A stretch of 64,000 nt of DNA from Bdellovibrionales bacterium (GTDB lineage: Bacteria; Bdellovibrionota; UBA1018; CAIMNF01): the NCBI GenBank assembly GCA_018266375.1, contig JAFEAO010000002.1:367175-431174 (forward strand), written 5' to 3'. Made by a program: the position numbers and the translations under genes. Each line of letters opens with the position of its first letter. The first letter of the stretch is position 1. The notes below the pieces were generated by a model, which saw only the letters and a program-made list of their open reading frames with translations, ran no database searches and had not been told where the DNA came from. Positions 50,075 to 58,690 of the stretch are shown in pieces.

Positions 50075-51499
50075 ATGGGACAGAGATATCGTTTATTCAT
50101 CGGAATAATCATACTGTTGCAAGGATGCACACTGGAAATTCGCTTGTTGGACAAAGCTTCTCCGACACCGACAGCAACACCGACAGCAACACCGACAGCA
50201 ACACCGACAGCAACACCGACAGCGACACCGACACCGACACCGACACCTGTCTCCGCAAGCTTCTCACTTTCTAACGGTTGGACTGATATTGCTTTAAGCA
50301 GCACGCTCAACACCCCAGGCTCGGTGTACTGGGTGGCTTACAACGCCGATCAAGGCGCACTCACCGCGGCACAAGTCAAAACTGCGGCTCAAGGTTCTCT
50401 CGGCGGTGCACTTGCCGCCAAGAACACCGTCGCCGTTTCCAGCGCCTCGACTCCGACTTCGGACTCATTCGCCTCACTTCCCGAAAAAGTTTTCTACACT
50501 GTATACGCCGTCGCTGAAAACGCCGCTGGCCTCGACACCGATGCGCACGTGAAGAAATATTCCATGGTCATCGCCCGTCAGGTGTCGCAGCAGGTTTACA
50601 CTTCCGGGCTGGGAACTCATCCCTTGGTACGTTACCTTCTTTACTATCCGGCCGGTTACTACGATAGCGCGAGCACGTTCCCGCTCATGATGTACATCCA
50701 TGGCGGCGGCGAGACCGCAAACAGTCCGACCAGCGACGAGGCGGATTTCACGACTGCGGGTACACGGATGGATAAGACTCCGTTCTACGTTCAGGTTAAA
50801 AACGGAATGAACATTCCTTTCGTCTCAGTCGCGCCTCAGTGTAACTCGAGCTTTTTTAGCTGCAGCAACGCAAATGACACGGCTTATCTGGACGAAGTCA
50901 TGACTAACGCGAAAGGCGTGGCTCGCATCAATCTCAAAAAGCTTTACGTTTACGGCATGAGCTGGGGCGGATCAGGAGCTTGGGCGTACGGCTACGACTA
51001 TCCGGCCAACGTCACCGCAATCGTACCGGTCTCAGGCGGTCTCATGTATCGGGCGAACACCAACCTTTGCACCAAGTTTGTCACCAACAACGTATCGCTT
51101 TGGTCGTTCCTCAACTCCAACGATCATTTTTACAACGCGGCCGCGATCGGCGGAGCCGGCACCGATAACGCGACTGCCACTGGCATCTATCAGGGTTGTA
51201 CCGGACATAAAGACGCGCGATCTACCGTGATGCCGGGTAACATCTATCCCGCGACGATCAACGACCACTTTACTCTTGAGTATGTGTTGAACATACCGTT
51301 TTTTTACTACTCGTCAGGTTGGTATTACAACAACGCCGGCTCCAACACTTTCGATATGGCTCTTCCTGGTATTCCGGGCACGAACCACAACGTACCGTTT
51401 GCACCCGAAGTTTCGGCGGACTTTGCCACCGCAACCACCCAGCTCGGCTCGCCGATCACCAGCATTTATGACTGGATGGCGCTTCAGTCCAAACCGTAG
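50075..51499 (+). CDS. lipoprotein esterase on a TPTA-repeat stalk
   Basis: A 474-residue lipoprotein: lipobox LLQGC (Cys about 18), then a Thr/Pro stalk of repeated TPTA units (about residues 30-58), then a domain of about 100 residues and a PHB-depolymerase/esterase-like alpha/beta hydrolase. The nucleophile elbow is YGMSWGGSGAWAYG and the oxyanion region LMMYIHGGGE. A late His (PGTNHN or NDHF) may complete the triad. It should be anchored at the cell surface on an extended stalk. It has a parallel in the next gene. Confidence 0.8.
   Translation: MGQRYRLFIGIIILLQGCTLEIRLLDKASPTPTATPTATPTATPTATPTATPTPTPTPVSASFSLSNGWTDIALSSTLNTPGSVYWVAYNADQGALTAAQVKTAAQGSLGGALAAKNTVAVSSASTPTSDSFASLPEKVFYTVYAVAENAAGLDTDAHVKKYSMVIARQVSQQVYTSGLGTHPLVRYLLYYPAGYYDSASTFPLMMYIHGGGETANSPTSDEADFTTAGTRMDKTPFYVQVKNGMNIPFVSVAPQCNSSFFSCSNANDTAYLDEVMTNAKGVARINLKKLYVYGMSWGGSGAWAYGYDYPANVTAIVPVSGGLMYRANTNLCTKFVTNNVSLWSFLNSNDHFYNAAAIGGAGTDNATATGIYQGCTGHKDARSTVMPGNIYPATINDHFTLEYVLNIPFFYYSSGWYYNNAGSNTFDMALPGIPGTNHNVPFAPEVSADFATATTQLGSPITSIYDWMALQSKP
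50162..50248 (+). repeat. 12-bp tandem repeat encoding TPTA
   Basis: About five to six copies of a 12-bp unit (ACACCGACAGCA) encode the Thr-Pro stalk of the lipoprotein. The tail drifts to ACACCG hexamers. Copy number is likely to vary between strains. Confidence 0.85.
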
Positions 51500-51639
51500 A
51501 TATTGATGACTCGGAAACCATGCTGACAGTTGGATACTTATTGAGGTTCCGTCATACCTCAAGTCGATTATAGAGGATTTCACAAGTTGTCCGAATTGAC
51601 ACATTCTCTTGCCGTCTAAAAACATGATATCATGGGAGC

Positions 51640-52785
51640 ATGAATGGTAAGGTTTGGTTGAATACGGGTTGGGCCATTGTGATGACGTTCGCAGTATCGG
51701 GATGCATCACAAAAACAACAATTTCAGAGATGAACACGGGGATATCCTCAAGTCCGACTCCTACCCCGACCGCAACTCCATGCACTCCGCCACCTTGTGC
51801 GGCTCCGCCTGAGGGTTGCACATATATCGATCCGATTTTTCAAAATGGTTGCCTAACAAGTTGTGGTACTTTGAGCTGTGCGGCGACTCCAACTCCAACC
51901 GCAACACCTAGACCGGTAACTCCAACTCCAACCGCGACACCTAGACCGGTAACTCCAACTCCAACCGCAACACCTAGACCGGTAACTCCAACTCCAACCG
52001 CGACACCTAGACCGGCTACGCCGACCCCAACCGCAGTACCCACTGCAACTCCAGGCACAGGTCTTGACCCGAACGCCGGTAAAATCTCTTTGTGGATCCG
52101 TCACGGTACAAGATATCCGGAGAGTGCCGACTACGATGCCGTCGTGTTCTTGCCTAAGGATTACGGTTCAATTCCATCTAAAACCTATCCGGTCGTATTT
52201 TCATTCCACGGCCTCGGCGGCTCTGTCATGGATACCGCTCACACCGCTCCTGGCGGCAATAAAGAAGGCTTTATCAAACAAGTATGGGGGACTTCGCTTG
52301 CTAATACCTATCCTGCAATCGTGATCGCGGGCCAAGTCACGCCGGCAGGTGTAAGCCCAGGCAGCACTTGGTGGCAACACACTTTCACACGTCGCTTGAT
52401 CGTCTCAGCACTCGCCAAATATCGAATCGATCCGAAACGCGTGGTCGTGACCGGACTCTCAGCCGGTGGTCAAGCCGTCAACGACCTGATGGTACAGTCC
52501 CAAGACCTGATCGCCGGCGCGATGCCTGGCGCATTTAACGAGGATCCATTTACCAACGCTCCTTGTATCATCAGTACATTCCCCGTCTGGGCGTTTGGGA
52601 ATAGTAGCGACGGCACGTTCCAACCCGGAGCTTGGCAGGAACTCGAACCCAAGGTCAAGGCTTGCTTGAGCTATACCGGTCAATTCAATCTTTCGGTCTA
52701 CGTTAATAATTGTGGCCACGGCTGCTGGGATAGCCACTGGGCGCTTCCGGAAGTGCAGAAGTGGCTCGTTAATCAGTCCAAGTAG
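51640..52785 (+). CDS. second lipoprotein esterase on a TPTPTATPRPV-repeat stalk
   Basis: A 381-residue lipoprotein with lipobox FAVSGC (Cys about 22), a short Cys-containing segment (CTPPPCAAPPEGCTYI), a Thr/Pro/Arg stalk of four 11-residue repeats (about 83-126), and an esterase-like alpha/beta hydrolase. Its elbow is VTGLSAGGQAVND, the oxyanion region is VFSFHGLGG, and the C-terminal NNCGHGCWDSHWA carries a likely catalytic His. It resembles the preceding gene in architecture but not in detailed sequence. Polymer or ester hydrolysis at the cell surface is inferred. Confidence 0.8.
   Translation: MNGKVWLNTGWAIVMTFAVSGCITKTTISEMNTGISSSPTPTPTATPCTPPPCAAPPEGCTYIDPIFQNGCLTSCGTLSCAATPTPTATPRPVTPTPTATPRPVTPTPTATPRPVTPTPTATPRPATPTPTAVPTATPGTGLDPNAGKISLWIRHGTRYPESADYDAVVFLPKDYGSIPSKTYPVVFSFHGLGGSVMDTAHTAPGGNKEGFIKQVWGTSLANTYPAIVIAGQVTPAGVSPGSTWWQHTFTRRLIVSALAKYRIDPKRVVVTGLSAGGQAVNDLMVQSQDLIAGAMPGAFNEDPFTNAPCIISTFPVWAFGNSSDGTFQPGAWQELEPKVKACLSYTGQFNLSVYVNNCGHGCWDSHWALPEVQKWLVNQSK
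51886..52017 (+). repeat. four 33-bp tandem repeats encoding TPTPTATPRPV
   Basis: Units at 51886, 51919, 51952 and 51985. Units 1 and 3 have CCGCAACACC and units 2 and 4 have CCGCGACACC, so the array is two copies of a 66-bp pair. The last unit ends GCT instead of GTA. Near identity points to recent expansion. Confidence 0.9.
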
Positions 52786-52903
52786 TGCTTACCCGTTAAT
52801 GTTTCGGTGAATCAGTTTCACTCGAACAGGTGTGCAACAATTTTAATTTAAATTATAAATGCTGCAACTCGGACACTCGTCAGGTTAACCTTTAGCTATC
52901 TTA

Positions 52904-53239
52904 ATGAAAAATTTCACTGCACTCACTTTCCTCCTCATCCTATCGATGCCGGTTCTTGCAGCTAATAAAAAGCCAAGTGATGAGGACATGTGGTTCAAAT
53001 GCAACCACGACAAAGACTGCGGTATCACTAACAACTCGTGCGGCTGGCCGGTTGGGGTAAATCTCGATCATCTTTTTGAATATCAAAAAGCCGCGACCGA
53101 TCCCAACGTCGTTTGCGACGAGTACAAAGGCCCGGGCTTCGATCAGCTCCGTCCCATCTGCAAAAAGCATAAGTGCGTGCTGATCGAAAAAAAGCCCAAG
53201 CGGTCACGAAAGAAACCGCTAAGAATTAACGGCGATTGA
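52904..53239 (+). CDS. small secreted cysteine-rich protein
   Basis: A 111-residue exported protein (signal peptide ending VLAAN). Six cysteines in the mature part (CNHDKDCGITNNSC, VVC, ICKKHKC) suggest three disulphides, and the tail is strongly basic (KKPKRSRKKPLR). No family is recognised. It overlaps the convergent SecD-P1-like gene by 14 nt. Extracellular action is inferred from the signal peptide and cysteine pattern. Confidence 0.65.
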   Translation: MKNFTALTFLLILSMPVLAANKKPSDEDMWFKCNHDKDCGITNNSCGWPVGVNLDHLFEYQKAATDPNVVCDEYKGPGFDQLRPICKKHKCVLIEKKPKRSRKKPLRINGD

Positions 53240-53567
53240 TTGCGTCGACCAAGATTTGCGCGTCGTCATCCGAAAACGGACCCATCTCAAGCCCATTGCC
53301 CTGAATCTGGGATTTCATCGTAAAGTCGGAGGTCACTCCTCCGATTTTGGCATGCACAGGCTGATTGACCGAATCCTGATTGAGCTTTTTGAATTTTGCC
53401 CGCCCCGATTTGCTGAGCTTGGCTCGAATTAGGGTATTGCCGTTTCGGGACACTGCTCGAGCTGAGACAAAATCTCCCTGAGTCAGGGAGATTTGGCGAG
53501 TCCCGGCCCTGACCGACATAGGAACAGCGGACAACAAAACAGCTACAGTAAACGAACGGATGTTCAT
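53226..53567 (-). CDS. secreted SecD P1-head-like protein
   Basis: A 113-residue exported protein (signal peptide ending SVRAG). The mature domain resembles the P1 head of SecD/SecDF: FVSARAVSRNGNTLIRAKLSKSGRAKFKKLN, then VHAKIGGVTSDF, then QGNGLEMGPFSDDDAQILVDAINR, which parallels the SecD pattern of strands and a closing G-x-F-x-x-x-x-A helix. A free-standing P1 head without membrane segments is unusual. The assignment rests on pattern by eye. Confidence 0.6.
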   Translation of the reverse strand: MNIRSFTVAVLLSAVPMSVRAGTRQISLTQGDFVSARAVSRNGNTLIRAKLSKSGRAKFKKLNQDSVNQPVHAKIGGVTSDFTMKSQIQGNGLEMGPFSDDDAQILVDAINRR

Positions 53568-53620
53568 AAGTAAGTCCTCACTTATAATTTAAAGGTTTTT
53601 AGATTTTTGAAGTTAAAAGA

Positions 53621-53914
53621 TTAAGTCAAAAATACGGGAGGACTGAGACCCGTGCGGATCACGAACTCTTTGGCGTGGCCAAAAATAAATTCGCGAACTG
53701 AAAGAAATGAAACCGGGAAAATCGCGCCGAATGTGAAGATCGGCGGAGGCAACGCCTGAACCACGGCTCCCGAAGTACCATCCGCCCGAGAGACACAGGA
53801 AGATTTGCTCGTGAGTTTAATCGTCGGGCCCGAGCCCAACGCCGATGCCTTCGCTTCCGTGCATTGGAAGACGTGGAAGCAAAACATCGAGAGTGGTATT
53901 ATCAACAGTCTCAT
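53621..53914 (-). CDS. possible small secreted protein
   Basis: A 97-residue candidate with a plausible signal peptide (MRLLIIPLSMFCFHVFQCTEAKAS). The rest is hydrophobic and short, with no recognised domain. An overlapping reading frame on the plus strand (53805-54104) has no signal or RBS and is less likely. The start is uncertain: TTG at 53950 would add 12 residues. Treat as a weak call in a stretch that otherwise holds no convincing gene. Confidence 0.4.
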   Translation of the reverse strand: MRLLIIPLSMFCFHVFQCTEAKASALGSGPTIKLTSKSSCVSRADGTSGAVVQALPPPIFTFGAIFPVSFLSVREFIFGHAKEFVIRTGLSPPVFLT

Positions 53915-54058
53915 CACTGTTTTAGATGGGATCGGATCAGGCAATGTCAAGAGGGCAGAAACACAAAAGATTGTCGTCGTCGTGCAAATGATGAATGAAT
54001 TTTTAGGTTCGAATTTGGAAACTCAGGGATATAGTGCCAGTCCAAAATTGGTACAAAC

Positions 54059-56092
54059 TTATGGACTCACAGCCGGTACGACCTCCTGCACGCCCATCGC
54101 GTAAGGGAGAAGACGCTCGATATCGATCCAGGTCTTCCCGGTGGCCTTGCCCCACGAGTTCCAGATCAAGGCGTCGCACTTGCGAGTATCCGGATTGTAT
54201 CTGATACCCGTGAGTAAGCTCACATGTCCTCCGCAACCATTGACGCGATTGACGGGGCCGAGTTTTTGCCCGAGAACCTCTGCACAGTAAGACAGCCCAA
54301 GCGGTCTTCCATGCGAAATCGTTTGCAGCATTTTTGCCGTCAACCACTGCGCGCTTTGAATGCGATGGTCGCGACAGCTCATCGCTTTTAATACGTAACG
54401 ATGGGATTGGGACTGGCAATTCGGCGCAACGATATCCAAAAGCGCCTGATTGACGTTCTTCGACTGGCTTTGAAACAACGCACGCGTGATGCCCTCGCTC
54501 GAGAGGGGTGCTCCAGGGTTCGCATTTTTGGACATTTGGATCAGGGTCACGATGTCGATGAGCATCGACTGGGCAATTTCCGGTTGCTTCGCGGTTTTTA
54601 GCCGGGCGTCGATCACAGCCTGGACAACGCGAAACCGTGCGAGATCCGCTCTAAACCGGTCGAGCGCATAGTTATCCGCGAGCTGCGCAAACCCCTGCGA
54701 CAGATAAGGGCGCATCTGGCTTTCGATATAGGTTGGAGTTAAACCCGGGATGTTGCGTTTGACGATGTCGAGCATCGGTTGCATGTGCACGCGCGCAAGG
54801 GCCTCGCCGGCGTTTTCGTCCTCTTTGTAGTACCGTCCACTCTTCGGAAGATACTCATCAGCGTGGACTTTCTCGTACGCGCGGAGATCTAATTTGATCT
54901 TATCGTAGTTGGCTTGCGCAAGCTCACGTCTCGATACCCAGTACGACAAAAACGAATTCAAATTCCTGACCATCGGCGACTCAAGCGTCGGTATGGTCGT
55001 ACCTTGAATCACTCCGAGTAAATCGGTGACCAGAGATGCTGACTCGCGAGTCAGCAGAGCGAGATCGTTCGGCGTCAGGCGCGATTTCTTATCCAGGAAC
55101 TCAAACAAGATCGGGAGCGATTTACCGGTGGTTGAGACCGATGCGGTCCCCGCCTCGATCCAGCTGTCTTCGCGGCGGCAAAGTCCTTGTGCCTGCGCGA
55201 CCTGGACTGCGCCGCAAAAGCTGCCGCCAAAGTCAGGTGAGATTCCCTTGTCCGCAGCCGTGCGGTTCATCGAAAAACGGATCGCCAAATCCACCGCTGA
55301 GTTCGGTTGCCCAGTCAGGGTCTCGAGCGCGACGCTCGCGGCGTTTGCGTAACAAGTTCCGAGCGGACCTTGGTCTTGCACGAGCACATCATGCATCGTC
55401 ATCGGAATCGAATGCCCGCCGACGATTGACGGCTCGTCCAGGCGGACGGTGCCCAAGCCAGGACCACATTGATAATCGGGATTACTCATCACCTGCGCGA
55501 ATTCGAGCTCGGACGTTCTAACGCCAAACTCCCGCACCTCGGCTGTGTAAGCGAGACGGTTCAAGTTAAGATTTTGGATATAGCCCTGAAGCGCGCTCAA
55601 ATCGTCGCGAGACCGGAACACCATGGCTTCAAGTAGCCGTTGAAGTGTCGGATTTTGCCGAATCTCCGTACTCGACCATGCGGCAGATGCGGAAGATGCG
55701 CAAGAGGTGTAATCGGCTTGATAATTGTCATACGCAATCGGCGTGTGATTCAAGATGCAATAGCGTAAGCCTTGGGTATCGCGCGAACTCAGTGACTGCG
55801 CTTGTGATTGAAGCGCTTGGCTTGCAACGGCACGGTCATTCGGAATGATGAACCGGATGGCGATATCCGCTTTGATCAAAGCCTGATACTTGGTTTCGAT
55901 CTGATCGGCACGTGCTTGGGTCTGGGCAAACAACCGCTCGCGATCGGCCAGGATTTGGCCTGGGTTTACAGTGAGTACTTTAGGTACCGGCACCAACAGG
56001 CCTGGGTCCATTTTAAGATCTGGGTTTTGTGCCCACGCCGGGGCACCCAAGCCAATCACACTATAGGCGAGGGCAAGCATGCAGTTTTTCAT
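54059..56092 (-). CDS. secreted papain-like (C1-type) protein with large insert
   Basis: A 677-residue exported protein (signal peptide ending PAWAQ). A papain-type active site can be read: Gln and Cys in VQDQGPLGTCYANAASVALE (about residue 248), His in GGHVSLLTGIRY and Asn in LIWNSWGKATGKTW near the C-terminus. In ordinary C1 peptidases these are about 130-160 residues apart; here about 380 residues separate Cys and His, because a helical insert of more than 200 residues is present. An N-terminal helical region of about 220 residues precedes the domain. Confidence 0.75.
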   Translation of the reverse strand: MKNCMLALAYSVIGLGAPAWAQNPDLKMDPGLLVPVPKVLTVNPGQILADRERLFAQTQARADQIETKYQALIKADIAIRFIIPNDRAVASQALQSQAQSLSSRDTQGLRYCILNHTPIAYDNYQADYTSCASSASAAWSSTEIRQNPTLQRLLEAMVFRSRDDLSALQGYIQNLNLNRLAYTAEVREFGVRTSELEFAQVMSNPDYQCGPGLGTVRLDEPSIVGGHSIPMTMHDVLVQDQGPLGTCYANAASVALETLTGQPNSAVDLAIRFSMNRTAADKGISPDFGGSFCGAVQVAQAQGLCRREDSWIEAGTASVSTTGKSLPILFEFLDKKSRLTPNDLALLTRESASLVTDLLGVIQGTTIPTLESPMVRNLNSFLSYWVSRRELAQANYDKIKLDLRAYEKVHADEYLPKSGRYYKEDENAGEALARVHMQPMLDIVKRNIPGLTPTYIESQMRPYLSQGFAQLADNYALDRFRADLARFRVVQAVIDARLKTAKQPEIAQSMLIDIVTLIQMSKNANPGAPLSSEGITRALFQSQSKNVNQALLDIVAPNCQSQSHRYVLKAMSCRDHRIQSAQWLTAKMLQTISHGRPLGLSYCAEVLGQKLGPVNRVNGCGGHVSLLTGIRYNPDTRKCDALIWNSWGKATGKTWIDIERLLPYAMGVQEVVPAVSP

Positions 56093-56274
56093 TTCTCTCT
56101 CCCGGCGGCAACCTATCGCGACACCTGATCGAAATCAATTAAATAAGTGTAATTTAAAATTTGAATAAACCGTTCGTTTAACACATTTTAATTGACGAAT
56201 TGGAATTATTAGACTATTTTTATCAGGCATGAAAACTTACGCTCCGACTTATATGCGATCAATACACAATAATT

Positions 56275-57564
56275 ATGTCATATTTTGAAAAGCTCAGGCT
56301 CCTCCCCGTCATCAATCAAGCTCTCGATGCACTCGAGTTCAAAAAACCCACTCCGATTCAAGAGAAGGCGATTCCGATCATCTTAAAAGGTACGGACGTC
56401 ATCGGGAACGCGCAAACCGGTACCGGCAAGACCGCGGCGTTTTGCATTCCGACCCTCACCTACTTGCTTAACAATAAAGCAAAGGCCGCACTGATCTTGG
56501 TGCCCACTCGCGAACTTGCGGGTCAGATCGATAGATTTTGGAAAGCACTCACGCAGTTTTGTCCCGAAGTAACCTCGATCGTGATCACGGGTGCCGTGCC
56601 AATGGCGACGCAACTCAAGCGTATGGAAGTGGTACCACGACTCATCATCGCGACTCCAGGCCGCTTGGTGGATCACCTCCAGCTCAAAAACTTTGAACTC
56701 CGCAGTGTTGGCGTCCTCATCCTCGACGAAGCCGACCGCATGCTTGATATGGGCTTCCGTGCGCAGCTCGATGAGATCGCACGAGCGGTCCCACAAAAAC
56801 GTCAGACTCTGCTGTTTAGCGCGACTTGGGATGGCGACATCAGTGAGCTTGCTAAAAAAGTGTTGAGCCACCAGATGGTGCGCATCACTGCGGGCAAAAC
56901 TTCGCAGGCGGCGCAAACCGTCGAGCAAGCGCTGATCAAGACCACGGAATCGGGCAAACGCGATTTGCTCTTAGAAGAAATAAACGCCGAGCGCGGACAG
57001 GTGCTCATATTCACGTCAACCCAGGCCAAGGTCGAGAGTATCGGCAACTATCTCGAAGGTTACGGTATCGAGGTCAATTCAATCCATGGCGGCCGCACGC
57101 AAGGCAATCGCAATACTGCGTTGAAGCAGTTTCGTGAGCACAAGATCAAAGTTTTGATCGCGACCGACATCGCGGCACGCGGAATCGACGTGCCCGAAAT
57201 CACTCATGTCATCAACTACGACATGCCGCAGATTGCGGACGATTATATCCACCGCATCGGCCGGACGGGCCGTGCAAGCCTTGAGGGTAAAGCGACGTCG
57301 TTCCTTACGCTTGAAGACGAGACCAAATGGGTCGCGATCGTGGAGCTCTTAAAAAGAACCGGTTCGACGATTCCAAAAGCCGTCACAAAGCGTGCGACCC
57401 GCGCTGCAAACATCCAAGATGTGGAATCCGAGATGGAAGTGGCGCTCGTCAAAAACCGCAAGCCCACTCGCTCGCACCCGGGCGCCCGTCGTGAGAATCA
57501 ATGGGCCAAGGGGACGGTTAACGTGAAGCCCGCGCATGAACAGCGGATAAAACCGAAGGCGTAA
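56275..57564 (+). CDS. DEAD-box RNA helicase
   Basis: A 429-residue ATP-dependent RNA helicase. Motifs in order: Q motif FKKPTPIQEKAIP, AQTGTGKTAAF, PTRELAGQI, ATPGRLVDH, DEADRMLDMGF, SAT, then ARGIDVPEITHVINYD and HRIGRTGR. The C-terminal 60 residues are basic (RSHPGARRENQWAKG) like RhlE-type tails, for RNA binding. It is preceded by a 180-bp AT-rich region with no gene, a probable promoter. Such helicases act in ribosome assembly or RNA turnover. Confidence 0.95.
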   Translation: MSYFEKLRLLPVINQALDALEFKKPTPIQEKAIPIILKGTDVIGNAQTGTGKTAAFCIPTLTYLLNNKAKAALILVPTRELAGQIDRFWKALTQFCPEVTSIVITGAVPMATQLKRMEVVPRLIIATPGRLVDHLQLKNFELRSVGVLILDEADRMLDMGFRAQLDEIARAVPQKRQTLLFSATWDGDISELAKKVLSHQMVRITAGKTSQAAQTVEQALIKTTESGKRDLLLEEINAERGQVLIFTSTQAKVESIGNYLEGYGIEVNSIHGGRTQGNRNTALKQFREHKIKVLIATDIAARGIDVPEITHVINYDMPQIADDYIHRIGRTGRASLEGKATSFLTLEDETKWVAIVELLKRTGSTIPKAVTKRATRAANIQDVESEMEVALVKNRKPTRSHPGARRENQWAKGTVNVKPAHEQRIKPKA

Positions 57565-57628
57565 TAGACTTGGGGTTGACATCGAAGCGCTTGAATTAGA
57601 TGTATTCCGCACCAAACTCTATAAGGCT

Positions 57629-57847
57629 TCACATCAAAAACTCCTCGTGCTCAAGTGGTTCATTGTGTAAATCAAGAACAAGCGAGCTGACTTTGATGTC
57701 GAACCATTCGTAAAACATTTTTTGGTCCGGTAAGTACCAACCTCCGAGTTTCATTTCGAAAAGCTCAGCCCAGTTCCTATTCACGTATTTATAGTTATTG
57801 TGAGCAGGTGGTTCGGGAATAAGATAGATGGCTGGCTCGTCCGACAT
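57629..57847 (-). CDS. small hypothetical protein beside the AbiE pair
   Basis: A 72-residue acidic protein rich in aromatic residues (YVNRNWAELFEMKLGGWYLPDQKMFYEWFDI). No family is recognised. It lies 36 nt downstream of the AbiEii gene on the same strand, with a short hairpin (TCCCT/AGGGA, 57858-57870) between them. Codon use and composition make it a plausible real gene, perhaps an accessory of the toxin-antitoxin locus. Confidence 0.55.
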   Translation of the reverse strand: MSDEPAIYLIPEPPAHNNYKYVNRNWAELFEMKLGGWYLPDQKMFYEWFDIKVSSLVLDLHNEPLEHEEFLM

Positions 57848-57883
57848 AGACTCAGGTGTGTCCCTCTAAGGGAAGTGTCTGAC

Positions 57884-58690
57884 TTATAGCAGGGATTGAA
57901 AGGCTAGAATAGCTGGTAAGTAGGGATTATTCCAAGACGGGGGTGGAGGGTTCAGCGTCGGATTAAACTCGTGCGTCGCGCGCCGCTTGAACGTTTCGGC
58001 GATGGCTTTCTTGAATGTCGTGGCATTGATCTGCTCCTGGCTGAGCAGGGCGAGGTCAATCAGGTCTTTCACCCGTGAATTTTCACGACCGCCCGTCCTC
58101 GGGACCGTACAGGCATGAATCTTTTCGGCGATATGCTGTTCTTTTGAAATTGCCGAAAATCGCTGCGACTCGAATCCGCTGATCCATGCCCGAGTTTCCA
58201 GACTGTCCAGGGGTTCGAGCCAAACATCGCCGATCCCGATGTCGAGGTGGAACTTCTCGAACACTCGGTTATCGAGTTTCGACTCGATGAGGAAGCGGCC
58301 GCCGCCATACGGAGGGGCATCCAGATCGAGGATCGGTCCAGTAACGACAAGTTCAAAGAAGTCGTCGAGGTCGCGTGCCGATTCTTCTCTTAGAATTTCG
58401 AGCAGAGCCAAGCCCTGATCGACCGGACCGGAGGAATCGAACTTGAGTTCTTTCAACGCGAGGTCCACATCCTTGGTACCTCGTGCGTTGCGGAGTCGAT
58501 GCTGCATGGCGTAGCCGCCTTTGAGATACCACGCCGATCCTGGACGATGAAAAAGCCGTGCGAGCAGTCGATCAAAAGAAACTTGTTTTCTCAGGCGCTG
58601 GATGTCGCCGCCTTCTTTGTTGACGATGCTGCGTAGTTTGTCTTCAATCGCAGAACGAGGCGCTTTTGCGTTCTTGTATTTCTTTTCCAT
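57884..58690 (-). CDS. abiEii: AbiEii-family nucleotidyltransferase toxin
   Basis: A 268-residue protein of the AbiEii/AbiGii family, the toxin half of the AbiE system, which blocks growth by modifying tRNA or related targets. The conserved motif is WYLKGGYAMQHRLRNARGTKDVDLAL (Gly-Gly then Asp-x-Asp). A later KxIHA motif (EKIHACT) and LIDLALL match the family. The ATG at 58690 overlaps the stop of the antitoxin gene (TGATG). The order antitoxin-toxin is as in known AbiE loci. Confidence 0.88.
   Translation of the reverse strand: MEKKYKNAKAPRSAIEDKLRSIVNKEGGDIQRLRKQVSFDRLLARLFHRPGSAWYLKGGYAMQHRLRNARGTKDVDLALKELKFDSSGPVDQGLALLEILREESARDLDDFFELVVTGPILDLDAPPYGGGRFLIESKLDNRVFEKFHLDIGIGDVWLEPLDSLETRAWISGFESQRFSAISKEQHIAEKIHACTVPRTGGRENSRVKDLIDLALLSQEQINATTFKKAIAETFKRRATHEFNPTLNPPPPSWNNPYLPAILAFQSLL

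Noticed and set aside
51886..52017. Tandem repeats as a CRISPR array
   Set aside because: Units are contiguous without spacers and encode an in-frame Thr/Pro stalk.
53805..54104. Plus-strand frame of 99 codons
   Set aside because: No RBS or family features; competes with a minus-strand candidate with a signal peptide. Either call is weak.
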